Assembly (NCBI RefSeq): GCF_014323705.1
Contig: NZ_JABVEC010000014.1
Location: forward strand, 146,868 to 210,867
Direction of reading: 5' to 3'
Source of the DNA: Actinomadura alba
Lineage (GTDB): Bacteria > Actinomycetota > Actinomycetes > Streptosporangiales > Streptosporangiaceae
Length of the DNA: 64,000 nucleotides
A program made the position numbers and the translations under genes. Under the pieces are notes generated by a model. The model ran no database searches. It was not told where the DNA came from and saw nothing but the letters and a program-made list of their open reading frames with translations. This document shows positions 8,370-16,186 of this stretch, piece after piece. Numbering within the stretch: the first letter of the stretch is position 1; each line of letters begins with the position of its first letter.

Positions 8370-9251
8370 TCAGCGGGCCGTGATCTCGGTTCCGCGGGCG
8401 AGCAGGAGTACGACGTCGACCGCGGCGACGGCGATCGTCGCCGCGAAGGGCAATCGCGGAGAGCGGCCGCCCAGCGCGAGCCCGGCGGCGGTGAGCGCGC
8501 CCGCCACCGCCAGCGCGACCCAGCTCGCGACGCCGGGAGATCCCGACGGGCCGAGGACGAGCAGCCCGGACGCTGCCAGCAGCGGCACGGGAACCAGCAG
8601 TCGCACTCCGGCCGCGCCGAGCCGCTGCGGCCAGCCGCGTACGCCGGTGGCCAGGTCGGCGGGGATGTCCGGCAGCACGTTGGCCAGATGCGCCCCGCAG
8701 CCGAGGGACGCCGCCGCGAGGACGGCCCACCAGGCCGGCCACGGCCGTCCCGGCAGCCCGAGCGTCACGAACGGCGGCAGGATGCCGAACCCGATCGCGT
8801 ACGGCAGCCATGACAGCACGGTGGCCTTCAGCCCGAGGTCATAGGCCCACGCCGCGGCGACGCCGGTCAGGTGCACCGCGCCCGCCAGGGGCCCGGAGGC
8901 CAGGGACAGCGGTACGCACAGCACGAGGGCGACGACGGCGGCGGTGCGCACCGTGCGCGCGCTCACCATCCCGCCGACGATGGGCTTGCCGGTCCGCCCG
9001 GCCCGCGTGTCCCGGTCCGCGTCCACCGCGTCGTTGCACCAGCCGATCGACAGCTGACCAGTGAGGATCGCCACCGCGACCAGCACGCATCCGCTCGCGC
9101 CGCGGCCGCTCGCCACGGCGAGGGCCGTGACGAGAACGGTCACCGCCACGGTCGGCTCGGGGTGGCAGGCGCGCAGCAGCCCGACGGCCGCCGCCGTACC
9201 CTGCCCGGCCCGCGAGCCGAGTTCCCGCCCAGGTGACCCGCCGACCGTCAT
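8370..9251 (-). CDS. UbiA-family prenyltransferase (agqD-like)
   Basis: Membrane prenyltransferase of 293 residues with about eight or nine hydrophobic helices. It has the first Asp-rich motif NDAVDADRD (NDxxDxxxD) near residue 70 and the second DIPADLATGVRG (DxxxD) near residue 190. Both bind the Mg2+-diphosphate of the prenyl donor. It is divergent from, and 157 bp away from, the type III polyketide synthase operon. This four-gene content matches the agq locus of Actinoplanes missouriensis, where the UbiA enzyme O-prenylates an alkyl-methoxyhydroquinone. By that analogy the acceptor is a phenolic lipid, but other acceptors (menaquinone-like) cannot be excluded. Start ATG at 9251. Confidence 0.85.
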   Translation of the reverse strand: MTVGGSPGRELGSRAGQGTAAAVGLLRACHPEPTVAVTVLVTALAVASGRGASGCVLVAVAILTGQLSIGWCNDAVDADRDTRAGRTGKPIVGGMVSARTVRTAAVVALVLCVPLSLASGPLAGAVHLTGVAAAWAYDLGLKATVLSWLPYAIGFGILPPFVTLGLPGRPWPAWWAVLAAASLGCGAHLANVLPDIPADLATGVRGWPQRLGAAGVRLLVPVPLLAASGLLVLGPSGSPGVASWVALAVAGALTAAGLALGGRSPRLPFAATIAVAAVDVVLLLARGTEITAR

Positions 9252-9407
9252 GGCGTCGATCGTAGGCGCGAACGGCGATCGTAGGCGTGACCGGCGACCG
9301 TGGGCGTGACCGGCGACCGCGGTCCGCCCGCTCGACCGCGTGAGGCTTGCCGGTCCGCGAACGGGGGCAGTAAGGGGAGTGTCCGCTCCTGCGACCCCAG
9401 GGGACAC

Positions 9408-10490
9408 ATGAGCCGAATCGCCGCCGTCCACGGCGCCCTTCCCTCCCATCGCTACACCCAGGCCGAGATCACGGATGCCTTCGCACGCATCTGCCTGCCG
9501 GAAGGCGCCGACCGGCGGCTGCTCGACCGGCTGCACGCCGGAGCACGGGTCGGCCACCGCAACCTCGTCCTGCCGATCGACGAGTACGCGAAGCTCGACG
9601 GCTTCGGCGCGGCGAACGACATCTTCATCGAGGCCGCGGTCGAGCTGGGCGCCGAGGCGATAGGCGGCGCACTCGACGCGGCCGGCCTCGTACCGGCCGA
9701 CGTCGACATGATCATGTGCACCTCGGTGACCGGCATCGCGGCGCCTTCGATCGACGCGAGGCTGGTCGGCCGGCTCGGCCTGCGCCGGGACATCAAGCGG
9801 GTCCCGGTGTTCGGCCTCGGCTGTGTCGCGGGCGCGGCCGGGATCGCCCGGCTGCACGACTACCTGCGCGGCCACCCCGGCGAGGTCGCCCTGCTGCTCT
9901 CGGTCGAGCTCTGCTCCCTCACCCTGCAGCCCGACGACGCCTCCATTCCCAACCTGGTCGCCGGCGCGCTCTTCGGCGACGGCGCGGCCGCCGTCGTGGC
10001 CTGCGGGCACGAGCGGCCGTCCAAGACAGCCGGCCCGTCCGCCGGCCCGTCCGCCGGCCCGTCCGTCATGGCGAGCCGCAGTCATCTCTATCCCGACTCC
10101 GAGCGGATCATGGGCTGGGACGTCGGTGACCGCGGCTTCCGGGTGGTGCTCGACGCGGGCGTTCCCGATGTCGTGCGCGCCCACCTGGCCGACGACGTGC
10201 ACCGGTTCCTCGGCGACCACGGCCTCACCATCGACGACGTGACGGCCTGGGTCTGCCATCCCGGCGGCCCGAAGGTCCTGGAGGCCGTCGCCGAGAGCCT
10301 GCGGTTGCCCGCGGGCGCGCTCGACCTGACATGGAGCTCCCTGACCGAGACCGGCAACCTGTCCTCCTCGTCGGTGCTCCACGTCCTGCGGGACACTCTC
10401 ACCATGCGTCCACCGCCCGCGGGCTCCTGGGGGCTGCTCCTCGCGATGGGCCCCGGATTCTGTTCCGAACTCGTCCTTCTGCGCTGGTAG
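9408..10490 (+). CDS. Type III polyketide synthase (alkylresorcinol-type)
   Basis: Chalcone-synthase-fold homodimeric enzyme of 360 residues that condenses malonyl-CoA units onto an acyl starter. The catalytic triad is visible: Cys in FGLGCVAGAAG (residue ~143), His in VCHPGGPKVL (~285) and Asn in TETGNLSSSSV (~318). An unusual tandem AGPS repeat (SAGPSAGPSAGPS, encoded around 10035-10065) is inserted between GDGAAAVV and the ASRSHLYPDS segment. It looks like slippage of a 12-bp unit in a surface loop. Start ATG at 9408 follows GGGGACAC. The ICMT-like and FAD genes follow directly, so the product is likely an alkylresorcinol or related phenolic lipid that is methylated and hydroxylated, as in srsABC of Streptomyces griseus. 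Confidence 0.93.
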   Translation: MSRIAAVHGALPSHRYTQAEITDAFARICLPEGADRRLLDRLHAGARVGHRNLVLPIDEYAKLDGFGAANDIFIEAAVELGAEAIGGALDAAGLVPADVDMIMCTSVTGIAAPSIDARLVGRLGLRRDIKRVPVFGLGCVAGAAGIARLHDYLRGHPGEVALLLSVELCSLTLQPDDASIPNLVAGALFGDGAAAVVACGHERPSKTAGPSAGPSAGPSVMASRSHLYPDSERIMGWDVGDRGFRVVLDAGVPDVVRAHLADDVHRFLGDHGLTIDDVTAWVCHPGGPKVLEAVAESLRLPAGALDLTWSSLTETGNLSSSSVLHVLRDTLTMRPPPAGSWGLLLAMGPGFCSELVLLRW

Positions 10491-10497
10491 GAGCCTG

Positions 10498-11076
10498 ATG
10501 TCCTGGCAGCTTTCGTCGTGGTGTCTCCTGCTCGTGCTCCTCATCGGCGCCGAGCGTCTCGCCGAGCTGGTCGTCGCCCGCCGCAACGAGCGGTGGAGCC
10601 TGTCGCGCGGAGGGCTGGTGACCGGCCAGGGACACTATCCGTGGATGGTCGTCCTGCACAGCGGTCTGCTCCTGGGCTGCCTCCTCGAGGCCGGCCTGGC
10701 CGGGCGTACGTTCGCCCCGGCGCTCGGGTGGCCGATGCTCGTGCTCGTCGTCGCCGCGCAGGGGCTCCGCTGGTGGTGCATCGGTGCGCTCGGGCGGCGG
10801 TGGAACACCAAGGTCATCGTGGTGCCCGGCCTGCCGCCGGTGACGAGCGGGCCGTACCGGTTCCGGCGGCTGCGCCACCCCAACTACGTGGCGGTGGCCG
10901 TCGAGGGCGCGGCCCTGCCTCTGGTGTACGGAGGGTGGGTGACGGCCGCGGCGTTCACCGTGCTCAACGCCGTGTTGATGGTGGTGCGGATCCGCTGTGA
11001 GAACGCGGCCCTGTCCTCGCTGCCCCCGGCCGCCGATCCGGTACGGGCGCGGAGCGCGGGCCCGGCGCGGGCGTGA
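10498..11076 (+). CDS. ICMT-like methyltransferase (srsB/agqB-like)
   Basis: Integral membrane protein of 192 residues with four or five hydrophobic helices. It carries the isoprenylcysteine carboxyl methyltransferase signature GPYRFRRLRHPNYVAV near residues 121-136, which binds S-adenosylmethionine. Members beside type III polyketide synthases (SrsB, AgqB, Bacillus BpsB) O-methylate alkylresorcinols or alkylpyrones. The gene starts 7 bp after the polyketide synthase stop and its own stop overlaps the next GTG by 4 bp, so the three genes form one operon. By context it should methylate a phenolic hydroxyl of the polyketide lipid rather than a prenyl-cysteine. Confidence 0.88.
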   Translation: MSWQLSSWCLLLVLLIGAERLAELVVARRNERWSLSRGGLVTGQGHYPWMVVLHSGLLLGCLLEAGLAGRTFAPALGWPMLVLVVAAQGLRWWCIGALGRRWNTKVIVVPGLPPVTSGPYRFRRLRHPNYVAVAVEGAALPLVYGGWVTAAAFTVLNAVLMVVRIRCENAALSSLPPAADPVRARSAGPARA

Positions 11077-12086
11077 TCGACGTCCTCGTCGCCGGCGGCG
11101 GGCCGGCCGGCCTGGGCACCGCGATCCACGCCGCGCTGGCCGGGATGGAGGCGGTCGTCGTCGAGCCGCGTGCCGTACCCATCGACAAGGCGTGCGGCGA
11201 GGGGCTGATGCCCAGCGGCGTAGCGGCTCTTCGATCGCTCGGCGTGGACGTCGGCGGGGCGCGGCTGCGCGGGATTCGCTATCTCGACGAACGCCGTCAG
11301 GTGGAGGCGACGTTCGGCGACGGCCACGGGCTCGGCGTGCGCCGCACCGACCTGCACGCCGCGCTGCACCGGCGGGCGGAGGACCTCGGGGTGAAAGTCC
11401 TGCCCGGTCACGTGGACGGTGTGCGGCAGAGTCGGGACGAGATCGAGGCCGCAGGACTGCGGGCCCGCTGGCTGGTCGCCGCGGACGGGCTGCACTCCCC
11501 GCTGCGCCGCCGGCTCGGGCTGGAGCTTCCCGACCGGCGGCCACGGCGGTACGGGCTCCGGAGGCACTACCGGATCGCACCCTGGACCGAGTTCGTGGAG
11601 GTCCACTGGGCTGCGGGGGGCGAGGCGTACGTGACTCCGGTGGGCGAGAACCTCGTGGGTGTCGCCGTGCTGAGCTCACGACGGCGCGGTTACGCGGAGC
11701 ATCTCGCTGAGTTCCCCGCTCTCCTCGCGCGGCTGGACGGGCCGGGCGGGTCACGGACGCGCGGTGCCGGGCCCCTGCGCCAGCGGGTGCGCACGCGGGT
11801 GGCCGGACGCGTGCTGCTGGTCGGCGACGCCGCCGGTTACACGGACGCGCTCACCGGCGAGGGCGTGTCGCTGGCACTGCACTCGGCCGAGGCGCTGGTG
11901 CGCTGCCTTCGGGCGAACGCCCCGCAGGACTACGAGAACGCCTGGCGGCGCCTGTCCCGGCGGCACCGGCTGCTCACCGGCGCGCTGCTCGCGGCACGTC
12001 ACCGTCCCGCGTCCGCGCGACTGATCGTGCCGGCTGCGCGACGCCTGCCCGTCGTGTTCACGGCGGCGGTCCGGGCGCTCGGCTGA
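11073..12086 (+). CDS. FAD-dependent monooxygenase/hydroxylase (srsC/agqC-like)
   Basis: Flavoprotein of 337 residues with the N-terminal dinucleotide-binding motif VAGGGPAGLGTAIHAALAG (GxGxxG type). It also has the second FAD motif GRVLLVGDAAGYTDALTGEG near residue 250, typical of the aromatic hydroxylase/geranylgeranyl-reductase superfamily. GTG at 11073 overlaps the preceding stop (GTGA). In the srs and agq operons the equivalent enzyme hydroxylates the resorcinol ring, allowing oxidation to a quinone or hydroquinone. Geranylgeranyl reductases have the same fold, so reduction of the prenyl chain is a real alternative here because a UbiA gene is present. Confidence 0.85.
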   Translation: MIDVLVAGGGPAGLGTAIHAALAGMEAVVVEPRAVPIDKACGEGLMPSGVAALRSLGVDVGGARLRGIRYLDERRQVEATFGDGHGLGVRRTDLHAALHRRAEDLGVKVLPGHVDGVRQSRDEIEAAGLRARWLVAADGLHSPLRRRLGLELPDRRPRRYGLRRHYRIAPWTEFVEVHWAAGGEAYVTPVGENLVGVAVLSSRRRGYAEHLAEFPALLARLDGPGGSRTRGAGPLRQRVRTRVAGRVLLVGDAAGYTDALTGEGVSLALHSAEALVRCLRANAPQDYENAWRRLSRRHRLLTGALLAARHRPASARLIVPAARRLPVVFTAAVRALG

Positions 12087-12116
12087 CGAGCCCGCCGAAC
12101 CGCCGCGTGCGGGCGA

Positions 12117-12611
12117 TCAGCAACCGCAGTACGCGGAGGTGGGCACGGTGAGCTCGTCGACCGGGGATCGCACGAGTCCTCCGCCCGCCGTCCGGACCGG
12201 AAATCCCTCGCGGACCCAGTACTCGAAGCCGCCGATCATCTCCTTGACGCGGTAACCGAGCCGGGCGAACTCGAGCGCGGCCCTGGTCGCGCCGTTGCAC
12301 CCCGGGCCCCGGCAGTAGGTCACGATGACGGCGCCCGCCGGCACCAGATCGCCCGCCAGGCCGGCGATCTCGGCGGTGGGCAGGTGCAGCGCGTGCGGCA
12401 GATGGCCCTGTGCCCACGACTCGGCGCTGCGGGAGTCCACGGCCACGGTGCCCGTCGCACCGGATTCGAGATCGGCGTGCACGTCGCTGACATCGGTCTC
12501 GAAGGACAGGCGGGCGGCGAAGTGAGCCGCGGCGGCCGAGGCGGGGGCGGCATCGGTTGCGAGATGCTCACCGGGGCCGGAAGCGCGGCGGGCCTGGACC
12601 TTTGCGTCCAC
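12117..12611 (-). CDS. Rhodanese-domain protein, 5' end apparently lost or replaced
   Basis: The rhodanese domain is clear from FETDVSDVHADLES through the active-site loop TYCRGPGCNG (Cys nucleophile) to EMIGGFEYWVREGFPV. It would move sulfane sulfur or act as a stress-related sulfurtransferase. Homologous-looking sequence starts only at about 12545 (AAHFAARLSFETD) and there is no ATG there. The nearest in-frame start is GTG at 12611, which gives a non-homologous N-terminus read antisense to the neighbouring GlxA remnant. A downstream GTG near 12489 would start at MHADLES and remove part of the domain. I think the original start and promoter were deleted together with those of the regulator. 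Expression is doubtful. Confidence 0.6.
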   Translation of the reverse strand: MDAKVQARRASGPGEHLATDAAPASAAAAHFAARLSFETDVSDVHADLESGATGTVAVDSRSAESWAQGHLPHALHLPTAEIAGLAGDLVPAGAVIVTYCRGPGCNGATRAALEFARLGYRVKEMIGGFEYWVREGFPVRTAGGGLVRSPVDELTVPTSAYCGC

Positions 12612-13067
12612 GTCGTCCGCAGGGACTACGGCGCGGCCGTCGCCAACGCCGTGGCCCGGCGCCTGGTCATCCAGCCGCACCGCGACGGCGGCCAGGCACA
12701 GTTCATCGAGGCGCCCGTCACCGGCGACCCGACCGACGACCGGATCGCCAGCAGCATGCAGTGGGCGCTGGAGCACCTCGACGAGCCGCTCACCGTCGAC
12801 CGGCTGGCCCGGCAGGCGCGCATGTCGCAGCGCACCTACCTGCGGCACTTCACCCGCTGCACAGGTACGAGCCCCATGCGCTGGGTGCTGGCCCAGCGGA
12901 TCCAGGCCAGCCTGCCGCTCCTGGAGAGCACCGACGCCTCCATCGAGCGCATCGCCAAGACGGTGGGCTTCGACACCGCCGTCACCTACCGCCATCACTT
13001 CGGCCGGTCCATGCGCACGTCGCCGACCGCCTACCGCCGCGCGTTCCACACTCGCGAGGCGAGATGA
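12564..13067 (+). pseudogene. GlxA-family AraC-type regulator, N-terminal DJ-1/PfpI half missing
   Basis: The reading frame matches only the C-terminal half of a GlxA-type regulator. It has the end of the DJ-1/PfpI domain (AGSAAGLDLCVHVVRRDYG and VARRLVIQPHRDGGQAQ) and a full AraC DNA-binding domain with two helix-turn-helices (VDRLARQARMSQRTYLRHF and IERIAKTVGFDTAVTYRHHF). Intact family members have about 150 further N-terminal residues. Here those are absent and the frame upstream runs antisense through the rhodanese gene. ATG at 12564 could give a 167-residue protein with DNA-binding but no sensor half. No ribosome-binding site is visible. It is most simply a deletion remnant. Confidence 0.75.
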
Positions 13068-13255
13068 ACCGGGCGTCAGGTCCCCATCGCCGCGGCGTGC
13101 GTCCGAAGCGGTAGCGGCGACCTCCTGTCCAAACTCGGCCATTCACTTGATTCGCACGCGCGGCTACGGAACGTTCTCTTCCCATACCTGCTGTAGTTCT
13201 CCGCATCCGCTCCGCACATGCGGACGCCGCACGTTCATCCCCCGCGAGGTCACCT

Positions 13256-14137
13256 ATGACCAGTCCCTTCGTCCGGCGCCGACGACTCGCCACTGAGCTG
13301 CGCACGCTCCGCGAGGAAAAGGGCATGACAGCCGGCCGGCTCTCCCAGCTCCTGCACCAGTCGCGCATGAAGGTCAGCCGGCTGGAGAACGCCCATATCC
13401 GCCCGGACCTCGCCGAGATCATGAAGATCCTGGATCTTCTCGGCGTCACCGGCGACAAGTGGAACGAGGTCGTGCGGGTCGCCCGCGACGCGGCCGAGCG
13501 CGGCTGGTGGGATTCCTTCGGCGAGGCAATGGGCCCCCGCCAGCGCCTGTACGCCGACCTGGAGTCCGGCGCGTCCGCCATCCAGGAGTACAACCAGGCC
13601 GCGATCCCCGGGGTCCTGCAGACGCCCGACTTCACCTGGGGGTTAGTCGAACTGGACAGAGCCGAGGGCCCGCTCCGTTACGTTCCCGAACGGATGGCGC
13701 AGGCCCGGCTCCAGCGGCAGCGCGCCGTGCTCCGCCAGGACGGTCCGACGTACGACATCGTCCTCGACGAGGTCGTCGTTCGCCGGCTGACCGTTCCGGC
13801 GGCGGTCCTGCGCGCGCAGCTCCACCACCTGATCGAGGTGGTGTCCGCCGAGCCGGGCGTCACCGTACAGGTGCTGCCGCTCGACGCCCGCGTCGAGGGT
13901 GGCCTGCTGCCCAAGTCGACCTTCGCGCTCTACACGTTCCCCGACCCGGAGGATCCTCGGCTGGCCGTGGTCGACACGGCCGTCACCGACCTCGTGCACA
14001 CCGACCCGTGCGAGTTGGCGCGATACACGGGACATTACGAGCGTCTGCGGAAAAGCTCGCTGTCCCCCGCCGACAGCCTCGCCCTCCTCGGCAAGATCGC
14101 CGAGGAGCTGACCGATCAGGCAGGACCGCAGTCATGA
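13256..14137 (+). CDS. XRE-family regulator with DUF5753 (cassette A)
   Basis: DNA-binding protein of 293 residues. The helix-turn-helix covers residues ~10-65 (LRTLREEKGMTAGRLSQLL, KVSRLENAHIRPDL). The rest is the DUF5753 domain, recognised by GWWDSFGEAMG, the conserved LYADLESGA and the AIPGVLQTPDF segment. In actinomycetes these genes are paired with DUF397 genes in tens of copies per genome and affect development and antibiotic production; ligands are unknown. The stop overlaps the ATG of the DUF397 gene (ATGA). Its promoter-proximal sequence (ATAC and GTAGT at 13185-13197) is a diverged version of the element found before cassettes B-D. Confidence 0.93.
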   Translation: MTSPFVRRRRLATELRTLREEKGMTAGRLSQLLHQSRMKVSRLENAHIRPDLAEIMKILDLLGVTGDKWNEVVRVARDAAERGWWDSFGEAMGPRQRLYADLESGASAIQEYNQAAIPGVLQTPDFTWGLVELDRAEGPLRYVPERMAQARLQRQRAVLRQDGPTYDIVLDEVVVRRLTVPAAVLRAQLHHLIEVVSAEPGVTVQVLPLDARVEGGLLPKSTFALYTFPDPEDPRLAVVDTAVTDLVHTDPCELARYTGHYERLRKSSLSPADSLALLGKIAEELTDQAGPQS

Positions 14138-14343
14138 CCATGACGCGTCACCGCTGGCGCAAGTCCCGCCGTAGCGACCCCGACGGGTCCTGCGTCGAAG
14201 TGGCGCCCGGACCCCGCGGCGGCGTCCGCGTCCGCGACACCAAGGCGCAAGGCGACGGGCCCGTGCTGCAGTTCAGCCGCGCCGAATGGGCCGCCTTCGT
14301 CCAGGCGGTCGATGACGGCACACTCGGCACGCATCAGGCGTGA
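14134..14343 (+). CDS. DUF397 protein (cassette A partner)
   Basis: Small protein of 69 residues with the family hallmarks WRKSRRSDPDGSCVEVA at the N-terminus, VRVRDTKAQGDGPVLQF in the middle and EWAAFVQAV at the end. It overlaps the XRE gene by 4 bp and is surely co-translated. DUF397 proteins appear to act with their XRE partner, in a manner compared with toxin-antitoxin or regulator/anti-regulator pairs; the molecular role is not settled. It is complete, with no unusual residues. Confidence 0.93.
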   Translation: MTMTRHRWRKSRRSDPDGSCVEVAPGPRGGVRVRDTKAQGDGPVLQFSRAEWAAFVQAVDDGTLGTHQA

Positions 14344-14418
14344 GCTCCCCACCGATGTGATCGCGTCGGGTGGCGGCGGCCACTGGTCGTCCTTCAGGTC
14401 ACCCGGTCGCCGTTCAGG

Positions 14419-15003
14419 TCACGAGGGGCGAGGGGTCTGAAGGACCGCCTGGATCTCGAGGACGATCTGGATCTTGTTGGACAGGGCCACTCCGCCACCG
14501 GGAATGGGGCCGTTGTAGCTGACGTCGAACTCCATGCGGTCGATCTCGCCGGTGGCGGTGAATCCGGCACGACCGCCCGCGAACGGGTCTTCGGCGAACG
14601 GGTCAGGACCGAACCCGTTGATCTCGAGCTTCAGCGGGACCGGGCGGGTCCGCTCCTTCAGCGTCAGTTCGCCGTCGAGAACGAAGTCGTCGCCGTCCCG
14701 GCGGATCCCGCTGGAGCGATACGTCATGGTCGGGTACTTGTCGACCTCGAAGAAGTCCGCGGAGCGGATGTGGTCGTCGCGCTGCTCGTTGCTGGTGTCG
14801 ATCGAGCTCAGGTCGATGGTCGCGGTCACGCTCGACTGCAGCGGGTCTTCCGTGGTGACGATCCGACCCTCGAACGATGTGAAATGCCCCCGGACCTTAC
14901 TGATCATGAGGTGCCGGACGATGAATCCCACGTCGGAGTGGATCGGGTCGATGGTCCATGTGCCCGCGACATAGCCCGGGATCTCGACAACGTCGGTCGC
15001 CAT
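14419..15003 (-). CDS. YceI-family protein
   Basis: Lipocalin-like beta-barrel protein of 194 residues. It shows the usual opening of the family (AGTWTIDPIHSDVGFIVRHL), then SADFFEVDKYPTMTYRS, and ends with GVALSNKIQIVLEIQAV. YceI proteins bind isoprenoid-type lipids such as polyprenyl quinones. No export signal is visible, so this is a cytoplasmic form, common in actinobacteria. It is divergent from an HxlR regulator, and a palindrome only 15 bp upstream of its start codon suggests control by that regulator. Confidence 0.93.
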   Translation of the reverse strand: MATDVVEIPGYVAGTWTIDPIHSDVGFIVRHLMISKVRGHFTSFEGRIVTTEDPLQSSVTATIDLSSIDTSNEQRDDHIRSADFFEVDKYPTMTYRSSGIRRDGDDFVLDGELTLKERTRPVPLKLEINGFGPDPFAEDPFAGGRAGFTATGEIDRMEFDVSYNGPIPGGGVALSNKIQIVLEIQAVLQTPRPS

Positions 15004-15017
15004 GGTGTCTCCTTGAG

Positions 15018-15030
15018 TTACGAGTAGTAA
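15018..15030. promoter_or_regulatory. TTAC-N5-GTAA palindrome, candidate HxlR operator
   Basis: TTACGAGTAGTAA is a dyad in the 140-bp divergent region, 15 bp from the YceI start. HxlR-type regulators such as YodB bind short TAC...GTA dyads. A second, weaker inverted repeat (GTTCCC at 15034 and GGGAAC at 15061) lies nearer the regulator gene. Confidence 0.5.
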
Positions 15031-15143
15031 GACGGTTCCCTCAAGTGATGTGGTTCTGGAAGGGAACTGGCTCTATCCTCGGGATAGTCGCGAGAACAGC
15101 GCAAGAAGGCACTTTTTACTGCCTCGGTCACCTGGAGGGAACC

Positions 15144-15533
15144 ATGGGCGCCCCGAGCTTCCACGCGCCGAATGCCGACGCCTGCCGAGCGCGCGGAATC
15201 CTCGATCGCATCGGGGACAAGTGGTCGCTGTTCGTCATCGCCCAACTCGGCGACGGAACCAAACGCTTCACCGAGCTCAAGAGGGACATCGACGGCATCA
15301 GCCAGCGCATGCTGACCGTCACGCTCCGCGGGCTGGAGCGGGACGGGATCGTCACCCGGACCATGTACCCGGTCATGCCTCCCCGGGTCGACTACGCGCT
15401 CACCGACATGGGCCGTACGTTGCTCGACACCGTCGGCACACTGGTCTGGTGGGCCGAGGCCCACCTGGCGGAGATCGATGCGGCCCGCGCCTCCTACGAC
15501 GCCCGCGCCGCGCAGACCGACGCCGTCGGGTGA
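15144..15533 (+). CDS. HxlR-family winged-helix regulator
   Basis: Transcription factor of 129 residues. It has the HxlR signature CRARGILDRIGDKWSLFVIAQ, then FTELKRDIDGISQRMLTVTLRGLERDGIV (recognition helix) and PPRVDYALTDMGRTL (wing). The single N-terminal Cys (DACRARG, residue 12) is at the position that senses electrophiles or oxidants in YodB/HypR/QorR-type members. The start at ATG 15144 follows CTGGAGGGA. Divergent placement to YceI suggests that it represses itself and the YceI gene until oxidised or alkylated. Confidence 0.92.
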   Translation: MGAPSFHAPNADACRARGILDRIGDKWSLFVIAQLGDGTKRFTELKRDIDGISQRMLTVTLRGLERDGIVTRTMYPVMPPRVDYALTDMGRTLLDTVGTLVWWAEAHLAEIDAARASYDARAAQTDAVG

Positions 15534-15539
15534 CGTCCT

Positions 15540-16145
15540 GTGGGCGTCACGGCACAGCCGGTACGCGGGGGAAAACGTGGCGGAGGGTTTCGCCACGCGG
15601 AAATGCTGATCTTGGGCACCGCGCTCCTTGCCGCCGCCACCGCATGCTCATCAGGACCGTCACAGCACGCTCCACAAGCAGCGCCCTCCGCACGTTCAAC
15701 GTCGATACCTGCCCCAACCACCGTTGGTCCAACACGAAGCGCACTGCCGCCCGAACAGCACTGCCCGGTCACCAAGGCCAGTGACCGACCAGCCGAACCT
15801 CCCGCAGAGGCAGCCCAATGGGCAGGAGCGGGCAGCCTGTTCGGCGGCGATGGCCTATGGGTGCTGCTCCCCTCTCCAGACGCGCGCGCTGAACGCTGGC
15901 CCGACGGCCGCTACCACCTCAAGATCGGTTGGTGGCGTGGCATCGACGGCGAGCTCGAACTGAGCGCCAGCTCACTACGGACCGATGACACGGTGACCCA
16001 CGACGTCTCCGGCGGCTACGGCACCAAGGGGTTTCAGCCGACCACTCCCGGGTTCACCACCACCGGCTGCTGGCTTCTCACCGGAACCCTCGGAGAAACA
16101 AAAGTCAGCATCATCATCGACGTCAGGCAGCGTGAGGAACCATAA
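15540..16145 (+). CDS. Putative lipoprotein of unknown function
   Basis: Exported protein of 201 residues. GTG at 15540 gives a positively charged n-region, then LILGTALLAAATAC with a lipobox Cys at about residue 36. A Pro/Ser/Thr-rich linker follows to residue 75. The folded part contains GDGLWVLLPSPDARAERWPDGRYHLKIGWWRG and later TTTGCWLLTGTLGETKVSIIIDV. Two Cys (CPVTK and GCWLL) could form a disulfide outside the cell. I do not recognise the family. A start at ATG 15603 would also leave a short signal. It sits 7 bp after the HxlR gene, but with no clear functional link. Confidence 0.75.
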   Translation: MGVTAQPVRGGKRGGGFRHAEMLILGTALLAAATACSSGPSQHAPQAAPSARSTSIPAPTTVGPTRSALPPEQHCPVTKASDRPAEPPAEAAQWAGAGSLFGGDGLWVLLPSPDARAERWPDGRYHLKIGWWRGIDGELELSASSLRTDDTVTHDVSGGYGTKGFQPTTPGFTTTGCWLLTGTLGETKVSIIIDVRQREEP

Positions 16146-16186
16146 CCACATCGGCCACCCGAGGAAGCGCCCTCCGAGCGTGGTGC

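Noticed and set aside
8370..10586. 738-codon minus-strand frame joining UbiA with sequence antisense to the polyketide synthase
   Set aside because: UbiA similarity begins only at 9251 and the upstream part is the shadow of the polyketide synthase.
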